Assembly: GCA_001414345.1 (NCBI GenBank)
Contig: LLCB01000198.1
Coordinates: forward strand, 47,366-111,365
DNA from: Hymenoscyphus infarciens
Lineage: Eukaryota; Ascomycota; Leotiomycetes; Helotiales; Helotiaceae
Direction: 5' to 3'
Length of the DNA stretch: 64,000 bases
The position numbers and the translations under genes are program-made. Positions 22,885 through 34,999 of the stretch are shown here, in pieces. Below the pieces are notes generated by a model. It made no database searches and was not told where the DNA came from. It saw only the letters and a list, made by a program, of their open reading frames with translations. Each line of letters opens with the position of its first letter. The first letter of the stretch is position 1.

Positions 22885-24742
22885 GGTTGCGAATGTATGA
22901 CTGAGAGAGGTAGCTTTGAAATTGGCCGAGAGAAATTAGATGGGGGGTTGAGGTTGTCAGGTTGGGATGGGATGGGGTGGGATGTTTCCTAGAGCGTTAG
23001 AGGTCAATGGAATTTTGAGGCTGGTGATGTCAATGATGAGCGGAGGTTCGGTCAAAATAAGGACATGCCTTTTTGGGCCAATCATGTTCTTTGAATTTGG
23101 AATGTTTTTACTTTTGGGTTTATATATCAATTTTTTATTTTTGGTAAGCGAAATAAAGTTGGACTGTTTTCACATTTGAATCACAGGCTCCTTGGCTCTT
23201 GCGTTGTCCCGTCCAGTCGCTCTTTCCATTGAAGCTATCAATCTAACTTCAACTGTGGCGTCGGCAACTAGAAAGTGGCTCAGCTGTGTGGCTCATCGGT
23301 GTGGCTTAGCCCAACTGTGGCACCGGTGAACTGTGGCGTCAGGGTAACAACTCTCCCCTGGCTTAAAATGTTTCAGCTCTCTAGCTCTATCCTATTAATA
23401 TCCAAACATGGTGTGACCTTTCTCCCAGGTTTAGCTCTGTGGATTTTGTAATTGTTAATCATCTTTTTCTCCCTCTTGGGGATATCCTCCTGTCTTGTCG
23501 TCTAAAGTTTGAGAAGGCTGATCAGAAGGAGTTTGAAAGAGCTGTTTGATAGACCTGGACCCACTGGTGAGAGGAGTTGTGCTCTGGAAATTGCTTCATG
23601 TTTTGGCAAGCAGAATATCAAGATGAATTCAAGCTCTTCGCCTGAAAGAAGCTAGAAGAAATCTCAATTCCTTCCACAACATTGCACCTTTAATGCATGA
23701 TCAATGATGCTTTGTTTCCCAGGGTTTATTTCTTCAGCTAAAATATCCTGGAAGTAGAATTGGATTTTTGGACCAATGAATTAGATGGTGTTCCTGAGTA
23801 AACAAGGAAAAAGGAGGTGATCGTCACCTTTGTGCTTCTCCCCTGTTCACTCTGAGACGACGGCAGTCTTCTTGCGCCTGTAGGGATGGGAGTAGAGGGG
23901 TTCAATGCCGAATACTGCTTTTTAGATCAGGCCTAAATTAAACTCTATGCTGCGACTGTTTCGTAGTCAATGCAGTCAGAAGTGACGGAACTACAACGTT
24001 GTACGACCTACAACAGCTCCAACAGATGATGAAAAGAGTAATTGATTAGGCGAAGGAGTAATGATAAACTCTACTATTTTATTTATATTTATGGCTGGTA
24101 GAAAATTAGGGTATTGTTGTCAGTGCAAAGAAAAGTGCACCTGCAGTTAGTATTTTGCGTTGGGTCCGCTTTCAAGCTTACTGCAGCACTAGCAGCTACC
24201 TTGCACTCGCACACCCTGGAAGCCAACTGACCAACTGACCAACTGAAGCAGCGAGCTTACTTGCAGCCACCCTGCAGCCACACCCCTCCCCAGACACGAC
24301 CGACTCTCAGCAGGAACGGACCTCAACTCAGCACATGAACAACAGGACAACAACTGCAGAGCTGGTCTACGAGCAGCGTTGGAGAAACAGAAAGATCGGT
24401 CTGCAGGATATTCTGGTCATTGCTTGAGCTGCAGCAAACATCACCAGCTTCCTTTTCGCATCGCATCCTATTGTTGTCGCCTCTACCATCCCTGTGATCC
24501 TCCACCAACGAACCCCATTTCTTTCAGCTGTCGCAATAGGAGAAGGGGGGAAAACATAGCAGCACCTTGAGAGAGGAAGACAAATTGGATAGTCAGAGTT
24601 GTTGGGGAAGAGGAGAAACCGAAGTTGCCCGCTTGCTAGGTAGAAACACAACAAACCGAAATACAGAGGCATCGCAAGGGCGAATCGAAACGCGCGAGTC
24701 CTCGAGTCTACGGATCCTTGGGGCAATATAGGAGAGATCAAC
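22885..24742. promoter_or_regulatory. Divergent intergenic region between CBP4 and SKT5
   Basis: 1.86 kb of non-RIP DNA that must hold both promoters and probably a long SKT5 5' leader. Two features stand out: a cluster of CTGTGGC-like words (23250-23342) and ccaactga repeated three times near 24222-24246. No TATA box can be assigned with confidence, and no coding sequence is supported. Confidence 0.5.
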
Positions 24743-27700
24743 ATGGCGTACGATCAGAACCAATACCAACCGCCTCAAAGGCCATATAATGGGAGAGCAG
24801 CACAACGTCCTGGTCCGCCCGGTCCTCCGCAGGACTACAATCAAGCACCGCAACAATACCCTCCTCAGAGACAAGATCAATACGCGCAAGACGGCTACGG
24901 ATATGATGATTACAACAATCAAGGTTATGCGCAGGAGTATGATCAGGGCTACCAGGACCAAAACGGAGGGGGAAGAGGCAACGGATATCCTCCCCAGAAT
25001 CAGAGTTACCCACCACAGCAAGAATACTATGGGAATGAGAGAGGGGGAATGGCGCCTCGGGGCGGAGGGAGAGGACCACCAATGCAGAGGCCTCCTCAAA
25101 ATAATATGAGAGGAGGGTACGGAGGTGACCAAGGTAGAGGATATCCCACCGGTGCACATATGGGGAGAGGAGGTAGACCTGGTCCTCCTGACAGATCTGC
25201 TTCTTCTGATCCAGGACGTAAGTTGTAAAAAGCTCATTTTCAGCAATTTTATCACTAACAAATTTCATAGCAAAAGGTATGGGCAGAAGGCCCTTGAAGA
25301 GCCCACCGTTATCCCCCGGTGCTCTACCAAATGACAATCCATTTCCTACTTTTCCCGGAGTTGCGAAGAAGACATCGATATCCGAGGAGCAAAAAATCAT
25401 TGAGCAGATGGCTTTGATGGAAGTTGGTGGACCTCAGAAAGGACGACCAAGAGGAGCTGGTAGTAAAGGCAGTCAAAACCAACCCCAATATGCTCGAGGA
25501 GCCCCAACTGATGATTATGGACGCCCTTCAATGGATAGCCAGCGAAGAGGAGCACCTCCAGATGATTATGGCCGTCCAAGTATGGAAGGAAGAAGACCTC
25601 CGCTCGATAACCGTGGACGACAATCAGCGGATAGCCAACGTAGTATGCCACGAGGTTACCCTCCTCAACAGGGCGGCTATCCTGAACAGCGAAAAGCGCC
25701 ATCAGCTCCAGGATATCAACAGCCACCTCAAAATGGATATGCAGAGCCTGGATATGATGACAGAGGAGCGTATGGGCCAACTTCTCCATCTAGGGAAAAC
25801 TTTGGACCTCCTGGAAGAAGTATGACAATGCCCAATGAACGACCAATGCCACCACCAATGGGCCGTCAACCTCCGATGCCAATGATAGATCAAAATGCGC
25901 CGTACCAAAATGGACCTGCAGGAAGGGGAGGGCCTCCACGACCTTCAACGGCTGGGGGAAATCGTCTACCACCTCAGCGACAATATCCGCCTCAGGGACC
26001 TCCTCAAGATGCATATGGACGAGGACGTGGACAATCTCCGCCAGTGGATTCTTATTCAGATCCTCGCGGGCCTGCACCCCCTCAAAATTACTCCAACCAT
26101 TCACAAAGTGAGAGTATCGATGACTTTTTTGACGCTTATTATGATTCCCCTGGTCCTCCTATGGCTCCACAAGCTCGTGACGTTCGTCGCCCTTCAACTG
26201 AGTCTGAGATGCCGGATTTCGATGCTGTCCCAAACAACTCTTCAAATCACCGAAGGGGAACTTCAATAGACGAACACATTCAGGCTCTACCACCGCAAGC
26301 ACCTGGTTCAAACGGTTACTCGCAACAATTAAAACCTGTCAAATCACAACCTGACTTTCGGGGTCGAGCTCAACCACAAGCAGCAGTCTTCGAAATGGCT
26401 GGCGCACCTCCTCTACCAAATGCATATCCCCAACAAGGATATGATGATGGATACGGACAACAGGCCGGTCAGGGAGGATACAACGACCAATACGATCAAG
26501 GACTACAGCAAGGTTACGGTCAATATAATGAGGCTCCTGTACCACAACAAAACAGCTTCGCTCCACCACAAAGAAGTGCTTCAGCAGCTCCAAGATCTGG
26601 CCCCGGTCAACCTGGCTTTGCAGGCGGACTTCCCGGAGGACCTCGACCTGGCCTTCCACAAGGAGGACCTGGCCCATCTCGCGCGAATACAATGCCCAGA
26701 CAAGTTTCCGGCCCTGATGCGTTACCATCTCATCCGGCACCAGTTCGTGCTGGTTTGATACCAAATTCTGTAGCTAGCTTGGCAAGCAACAAACCTACGC
26801 CCGTTCGAAATTACAATAATATGGCACCTTCACCACAACAAACCCCCGGTCAAGGTCCACTACCACAGCGATCATCCGCAAGCCCCGCAGCACAAGCAGG
26901 ACCACCGGGACCACCTCCTGTGACCGCAGCAGAATTGGAACAACTTAGAGCCACGACCAAAGCCAATCCTGCTGATCAAATCACTGGTCTTCTCTACGCC
27001 AAGAAGTTGATTGAAGCATCGGACGTCCTCGTACAGCAAATGCCCGACCAAAGAGCACGAGATAAAGCTCGTACAAAGTATGTTATGGATGCTCACAAGA
27101 TGCTCAAGAAACTCGTTGCCGCTCAAAACACCGAAGCTATGTTCTTCCTCGCCGATAGTTACGGTAAAGGCGCATTGGGGTTGGAAACAGACAACAAGGA
27201 AGCCTTCACACTTTATCAATCTGCTGCCAAAGCTGGTCACGCAGCTGCTGCGTACCGCACGGCTGTTTGTTGCGAACTGGGTAATGATGAGGGAGGCGGA
27301 ACTCGAAAAGATCCTTTGAAAGCTATACAATGGTATAAGCGAGCTGCTACACTCGGTGATACACCGGCTATGTATAAAATGGGTATGATCCAACTCAAAG
27401 GGCTCCTGGGCCAACCACGCAATCCCCGCGAAGCAGTAGGCTGGCTTAAACGCGCTGCTGAACGGGCAGACGCTGAGAATCCCCACGCTCTCCACGAGCT
27501 GGGTCTTTTATTCGAGATGCCCCAATCTCCCGAAAGCTCGGTCGTAAGAGATGAGCAATATTCCTTCCAACTCTTTAACCAAGCAGCCGAACTAGGCTAC
27601 AAGTTCTCGCAATTCCGCCTCGGATGCGCTTATGAATACGGGCTTTTTGGCTGTCGCATTGATGCGCGACAGAGTATCATGTGGTATTCGCGCGCGGCGG

Positions 27701-28122
27701 CCCAGGAGGAGCATCAGAGCGAACTTGCGCTTTCGGGATGGTATCTTACTGGGACCGAGGGGGTGCTGCAGCAGAGTGATACGGAGGCATATCTTTGGGC
27801 TAGGAAGGCGGCTATGGCGGGATTGGCGAAGGCGGAGTATGCGATGGGGTATTTTACCGAGGTGGGGATTGGGAGTCCGGCGAATTTGGAGGATGCTAAG
27901 AGGTGGTATTGGAGGGCTGCTGGTATGTTTTTATATTTCTTCTTGATTCCGGGGGTTGGAGGTTGGGAGGAGTGTTGACTAACTTTCTTTTTAGCACAAA
28001 ATTTCCCCAAGGCGAGAGAGAGGCTGGAGGATTTGAAGAGGGGTGGGAAGAACGCTACTGCTAAATCGAGGGAACGCATCTCGAGGTCTCAAAAGCAGGA
28101 GGGTGATTGCGTTGTCATGTGA
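24743..28122 (+). CDS. SKT5: Skt5/Chs4-type chitin synthase III activator with Sel1 repeats and CaaX box, 1,084 aa
   Basis: Exons are 24743-25217, 25271-27922 and 27995-28122. The 53-nt and 72-nt introns are both phase 1 with cactaac and gactaac branch sites. Residues 1 to about 715 are low complexity, rich in Pro, Gln, Gly and Tyr, and probably disordered. Then comes LRATTKANPADQITGLLYAK, typical of the Skt5 core, and from about 780 to 1040 a row of Sel1-like repeats (AMFFLADSYGKGALG, AIQWYKRAATLGD, AVGWLKRAAE, AYLWARKAAMAGL). Exon 3 encodes ARERLEDL and ends CVVM, a CaaX prenylation box. In yeast, Skt5/Chs4 binds and activates chitin synthase Chs3 at the bud neck or septum; the same role at hyphal septa or tips is inferred. 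The start is the first ATG after an upstream leader (...gagatcaacATGG). The protein is longer than the yeast homologue because of the N-terminal tail. Confidence 0.93.
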
Positions 28123-29338
28123 GTGGGGGAGCGAAAACGATTTGAAAACGACCATATCACGGTGACGAAAATGGAGAACATTTGAGACGATCGATGATCA
28201 ACGAGTTGATTTGGGGAGACGAGATGTGCAAAATGCCATGATGGGGCTGGACCCAGAAGACACGATGATGCGAAGGGATTGAGGATTTTCTTTTTTGAGA
28301 TAAAGGACATATCATGGAAAGAGACCTACTTGAGCATACGTGCTTGAGCAAGATTTGGTCGGGGGGATACTTAAAAAAAGAATCTGGCGTATAATTGTTT
28401 GGGGGAACGGGGACGCATCAGTGCATTTTGGGGAGTTCGAATGTTTCTTTGAACTCCTCTGGCCTGTTTTCCTTTTTTTGTTTTTTGTCTTTCTGTTTGT
28501 AATAGTATGATGGATGATGCGGGGGAGGACAGTACTGGGGGGAGAAGAGGAAAGTAGAGATAGTGAGTAGAATGGGGAATTCGAATGAAGAATTGACATG
28601 AAAATGACTCGAGGTGGGATGGAGCTTGTGGTTGAGAAAGTGAGAGAGTGACGCTGTGATTAAGTGTGGGAATGATGTGTGATTGGAATTTCTTTTTTTC
28701 TTTCTCTCTGCGATACTGGGGGGCTTACTTGTGGGTTACTCGTCGGTTACTCGCAGCTTATCTGTGGATTACATGTCGCTTACTCGCAGACTTGCATAAC
28801 AGCTTACGTATGAGTTACTCGTGGCTTACTCCTCCTAGGTTTGGCTAAGTCGTAACTTACTACCTTACTCGTAACTTACTACCTTACTTGTCATTCACTA
28901 GCTTACTCATGAGTTCCTCACAACTTACTAATATACCCACAGCTCAAATCACCACCTATGCCTTCCACACCACCTAAGCCCTACTCCCCCTCCTCACGCT
29001 AAAGCGTAGAATAACTCTACTTCCGTATTCATTATTCATTGTTGATCGTAGTATCTATCGGTTTTCTCTACACTAAAAATAGTCGCAGATGTGTTGGGAC
29101 CTGGGAGTTTTGGGATTCGTTTGGTGTTGGGGGGGTAGTTGTTGAGATTGTGAGGGGGGATTTTCTGGGTTGAATAGATGGGAGGTTGGAGGGGGTTGGA
29201 GGGGGTTTGAGGGGGTTTGTAGTGCTTGGAGCAGAGGCAGCGGAGACGAAATCGGTGCGAAGAGAGGAGTGTTTATTTACAGCTTGTGAGTGTTTTTTGT
29301 TGTTGTTGTTGTCGTTGCGGTTTTCGTTTTGTTTTATT
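28123..29338. other. Intergenic DNA downstream of SKT5
   Basis: No supported gene. It contains the SKT5 3' flank, an 11-bp minisatellite (28722-28935), a run of G-tracts (29180-29216) and a TTG microsatellite (about 29290-29312). It stops at the Copia element. Confidence 0.5.
28722..28935. repeat. 11-bp minisatellite, consensus near GGTTACTCGTS
   Basis: Consecutive units such as gggttactcgt, cggttactcgc, agcttatctgt, ggattacatgt and cgcttactcgc are each 11 bp. They become irregular (11-13 bp, with spacers) to the right. There are about 15-19 units. Confidence 0.75.
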
Positions 29339-29468
29339 TGTTAAACATCTGTACCTGTTACGTAATGTAGGTCTTCTTAAACCCTCTTATATATAAGTAG
29401 AGAGTAATTCCCTTCTAGAATTGCTTAAGTAATATAATTATATTGAACCTTATACTATCCTTTTAATA
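29339..29468 (+). repeat. 5' LTR of the Copia element
   Basis: 130 bp, starting TGTTAAACATC and ending CCTTTTAATA. All visible differences from the 3' LTR are transitions. Confidence 0.92.
29386..29397 (+). promoter_or_regulatory. TATA-like palindrome in the Copia LTR
   Basis: CTTATATATAAG, a 12-bp palindrome in the middle of the LTR and identical in both LTRs. It is a plausible core promoter of the element, inferred from position and sequence only. Confidence 0.4.
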
Positions 29469-32400
29469 GGTTATAAGCTTAGAATTCTATTCTAGACTTA
29501 TTAATTAAATTACTACTAAGTTTCTAAATAATTCCTTAACCTAGTATAAGTGTATTCTACTAATAGATATATAAGTTATTATAATTTAAAAATAGGATCT
29601 CTTATATCTATTATACCTAGTATTACTACTTCTAATTTATCTTAATATATATTATAATAAAAGTATTAAGGTACTTAAGTACTAAAATACTAGGTTAACC
29701 TCTAACCTAGTCTATATAGCTCTCTAGTAGTAAAAAACTTAGTAACTTTAAAGAATTTAAAAAATACTAACCTCTTAATATACTACTTAGATAGCTTATA
29801 AAATTATATTAATATAAGTGAAAATTTTAAAATAAATATATTAGAAGAAATAAGATTTTAAGAGATTACTAAGAGCTATACTAAGAGTTAATTTAAGATA
29901 AGTCGAGAAAGGTTAAGAGTAGTCTTAAGAAGGCGCTTCTTAGCTTATTAAATAATAAAGAAGATAAGATAGTACTTACTTATATTATACTTTAGACTTA
30001 ATCTTTTTCTCTATTATATTCGAACTCTTTTTTAAACTTATCTTAAATACTTTTATAAAGACGACCTACTTAAAGACTCTAACTATATACCTTCTAATCT
30101 AGAATCTAAATCTAAAACTGAATCTAAAACTAATACTAGCTCTAATACTACTAAATTATCTTTATTAGAGAACGAACTTCTTTCTCCTTCTCTAAGTCTT
30201 ATAAATATCTTTAGAATCTATACTAAAGAACCTTTACCTATTACTTCTACCTTCTCTACTCTTAGCCTACTTAGCTCTTTTTAATTATATCTACTAAAAA
30301 TTAAACTTAGAATAATATCTAAGAGCTTAATAAAGCTAACTAGACTAAATAGGAAAGACGAGTTGTTAACGACCTTTATATTAAAGACTACTACTATAAG
30401 TAGCTTATTACTTATAAGAAGTAGTAACTAGATACTCTCCTAGTAGTATAAGCTATAGGTCCTAGATAAGCTACTATCTTAGAGCTAATAGTAGCTAAGA
30501 AGAAAGAATATAGAAAGAAGAATAAAGAATAGGTTAAATTCTTAGACGTTAGATTCTATATAATATATAGTAAGTATAGTTTCTTAGCTAGGAACTATAT
30601 TAAGAATAATAGTAACAATGTCTTATAACTTCTTATAAAACTTAAGAATAGATTTTAGCTTAAAGGATTAGTATAATTTAATCGACTTATAAGTAAGCTC
30701 TTATCTTTATAGCTTAACGTCTTCGCCTTTATTTAAGAGTATAACTCTTAGTTCTTCTAGATCGATTATAAGCTCTTACTTATCTTACTAGATATTAAAC
30801 TTAAGGATCCTTAGTTTAGCTAACTCTATATGTTTAGCCTTACTCTAGTATATAATACTTTTAAAAGATATTAAGCTTAGACTTATAACTATATTAATAA
30901 TACTAGCTATATTATATCTATTAGTAAACTTATAGTAGTAGTCTAAAAGGAGGAATAGTATATAACTATAGATACTAATAATATAATAATAGGTATACTT
31001 ACTTATAAATAATCTAGAACTAATAAAATACTAAAATATATATATTATAGTAAAATGTATTATCTAGAAGTAAACTATATTAAGAAACATTCTTATCTAA
31101 AGCTAGCTTATAATAAACGAATAGCTAATAAGGTAGCTATAAAAGCTACTAAATATAAAAAGCGTCCTTGCTTTTAAGATAATACTTAGGATTAGAAAAA
31201 GAAATTAAAAGATAAGAATATTAAGACTACTACTATAGTATTTACTAGACTATTAGTTATTAACTAAAATAATGAAGCTAACTACTACTCTATCTCTTAT
31301 TAGGCTTAGATAGTATATCTTATATTAAATATTAAAGTATTAAGAGTCTTAATGTCTAAATCCTTATTATAAAGATAGATTATTAATAGTAGGTACTTTA
31401 AATCTATTTATTATTAGAAGTTACTCTTTATAAATCTAAGGCCTTTAAACTCTAATAAACTATAAGTAGTAGTAGGTATTAGTAGAATATAATTACCTAT
31501 TATCTCTAAAAGAATAGTAAAGTTAGTTATAGAAATAGAAACTAGATTATAGATACTACTACTCTCTAATATACTCTATTACTCTACTCTAGGAGCTAAC
31601 CTTCTTTCTTTTTTATAGCTATTAAATAAGAGACTCTAAGTAGACTTATAAAAAATATATAAGTATATTTAGACTTTATTAAATACTAAAACCTTATATG
31701 TCTATAAACTTACTATTAAAGACAACCTCTAGATATTAATACTAGGAACTCTTTCTAGTACTATAATTTAGCTTATAGAGCGTAAAGGACTTTTAGTACT
31801 TTTAAGCTAATATAAGCTTCTACTACGTCCTCGCTTATATTCTAAAATATCAGCTAAAGCCTAGATTACTTATACTAATAAGCTAGTAAATATAACTTAG
31901 TATACTTGCTTAGGATATATAAGTAATAAAGTAATTAAGGTACTTTATAAAAGATCTTATAATATAGATAAAAAGATATATATAGAAGGCTATATCTATA
32001 CTACTTATATAGAAAGGTATATGAAATTAGTTTCTTATTTAGGCTATATAGAGCTTAGATATTACTCTATAGAATTAGTATATATAGACGTTATAGGACC
32101 TTTAAAACCTAGACTGTTTAGTTTTTAATACTAGGTATACTTTTACTATAATAAAATAAAAGATATAGAAGTCTATAGTATAAAATATAAAAGTAATATA
32201 TTAGCTTATTTTAAGGAATATAAGGTTACTTATAAGTGCTCTAAGCGATAGATCTATTGTATTTATAGTAATAATAGAGGTAAATATATTAGTACTACTC
32301 TTAGTAAATATCTTAAAGAAGAAGGTATTATACTTAAAACTATAATCTTAAATAATCTTGAAATAAATAAAGCTACTAAACACCTAGGCTAAACCTTATA

Positions 32401-34999
32401 GTAAATAGTAGAGATAATAAGAAGGTACTATCTTAACTTTTATACTAACTACCTTTAATCTAAATTATTATAAACCTCTATCTATCTTTATTAAAGATGT
32501 ATTTATATAGCTACTAAAATTTCTCTCTTTAAGGCTATTACTAGCTTATACTCTTATATTAATTATTTAAGAATTATAGAGTTATAGTATATAGTTCTTA
32601 AAAATAAGCTTAAAAAGAGTAAGTTTAAAGAGGCTTAAACCTTTTCTAGATACCTAATAGGCTATAAAGGAGATTATATTAAGTAGATCTAGACTACTAA
32701 TAAGAAAATTGTTTAAGCTAATAATATTTATATTAATAAAATATAAGTTAACTTATAAGAGAAAGAACTAGTATTTAAAGTCCTTATCTCTAAGATTACT
32801 CTAGACTAATAACTTAATAAAGTAGATCTTAATCGATAATAAAGTAAGATAGTTAACTTTAAAGCTAACTCTATATTTAAAATTAAGAGAGCTACTATAG
32901 ATGCTACTAAAGCAGTTATAAAGCTAATTAAGAAGTCTTATAAATATAAGTTCTAGACTACTAGTAGAATATACTAGTAGAAGATAAAAGATTAAAAACC
33001 TATACTTCTAAGAGGAAGAGGTTAAATAAAGAAACTATAAGTATACCTAAAACTAGGTTACTTACTACTTTTATCTAAGCTTGAAAGCTTTAGATTTATA
33101 GAGCTATTTAATAATTTAGAAAATAATATCTTAGTACTTTATTAAAATAAAGAAGTAATACCTCTGCTTACTCTACTATTACTACTGAAGCTAATAATTA
33201 TTATATATTATAATCTAGCTATATCTACTACTATGAGAGTATTAAGGTTATAAGTATATTAGAAGTTATAACCTTCTATAGACGACGATAGCTCTAATCT
33301 TAGTAGTTTAAAAACCTTACTAGATAATATAGTAGACTATATAGACAAATATAGCCTTTAACTAGTACTTCTATCTAACCTACTACTATTTGCTCTTATC
33401 TATTAACTAATTAATAAGACCTACTTTATAGTAGTACTACTAGCTTAGGTATAAAATAACGTTTTTAAGCCCTAAACCTATAAATAGGCTTATATATATA
33501 CTAAAGCTTAAAAGTAGATAGAAGCTAAAAATAAGGAGATCGATTCTATTAAGGAAAATAGTACCTAGAAGGAGGTTAAGAGACCTATAAACTAAAGAGT
33601 TTTTATAAGTAAATAGGTCTATAAACTTAAGATAAGTAATAAAGGCTAGATTATTTAGTATAAGACTTACTAGGTAGTTTATAGCTTTAAATAAGAAGAA
33701 GGTATTAACTTTAATAAAACTTTTACTACTATTATAAAGCTTATAAGCTATAAACTTATATTTATAATTACTACTATCTTAAACTAGGAGATTAAGTAAA
33801 TAGATATAAAAACTATATTCTTATATAAAGATATTAAAGAAGAAGTTTATATAGAGTTTCTTAATAGTAGAGGAGATAGTATAAAAGTCTATAAACTTAA
33901 AAAGGTACTCTATAGTCTAAAGTAAGTACCTAAAGTCTAGTATAATACTTTTTATAGTTTCTTAAAAACCTTAAGTTTTAAACCTCTTAATATAGATACT
34001 AGCGTCTTCTACTATAAAGATATTATTATTATAGCTTATATTAATAACTACTTTATTACTAGAGAATTAATATAGGAAATTAATAAAGTAAAAAAGGTAC
34101 TAAATACTTGTTTTAAAATATTAGATCTTAGTTTAATAGCCTACTATCTAGGTATAATAATGACTTAAGATAGAGAACGTTGAATACTTTGTTTAGGATA
34201 ATAAGTCTATATTAAGAAAATATTATAAGATTTCGATATACTTAATATAAAGATATATTATATACTAATAGAGGCTAATAATTACCTTATAGCTACTCTT
34301 AAAGACTATAAAAGCTTTAAACCTTTTAAATAATAATACTAATTAGCTATTAGTTCTTTTATATATACTATACTTAGTACTTAACTAGATATTACCTACT
34401 CTATATCTATTATAAGTAGATTCTTATCTAATTTGACTAATAAATATTAGATAGTAGTAAAACGAATTATACGTTATCTTAAGAGTATTATAAGCTATAA
34501 CTTAGTATTTTAAGGTAAGCTTAAGAGACTTATAGGCTATTTAGATACTAACTAGGCTAGATGTTATAAAACTAGATAATCTACTTCTAAATACCTCTTT
34601 AATATTAGTAGTAGTACTATCTTATAGTTATTTAAAAGATAGGCTATAGTCTTGCTATTCTTATATAAAGTAGAACTTAAGAGAGAGATAAATACTATAA
34701 ATAAAGCTATTTAGCTATAACGTCTCTTAGACTAGCTTATCCTAGAGACTAAACTAAGGGTTACTATAGTAATCCTCTATAATAATTAAGAGGCTATAGT
34801 ACTTATAAAAAACTCTATCTACTATAACTATACTAAGTATATTACTATCTAAGATATTAAGATTAGAGAAGTATAAGCTAAAGAATATATAAACTTTATA
34901 TTTATTAGTATAAAAGAGTAAGTAGTAGATAGACTTATAAAACCCTTTCCTAGAAATACTTTTAAGAAGTTCTAATTTTTAATAAGTGTTAAGAAGAGA

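Noticed and set aside
24593..25400. Two long minus-strand open frames (about 220 codons) opposite SKT5 exons 1-2
   Set aside because: They mirror the Pro/Gln/Gly-rich low-complexity coding of SKT5, where antisense stops are rare; no domain, no splice logic.
25424..27495. Several overlapping frames of 100-207 codons within SKT5 exon 2
   Set aside because: All lie inside the Sel1-repeat or disordered coding region, whose own frame is strongly supported.
28312..28599. 95-codon minus-strand frame downstream of SKT5
   Set aside because: Ser/Pro-rich, no motif; sits in the likely SKT5 3' flank.
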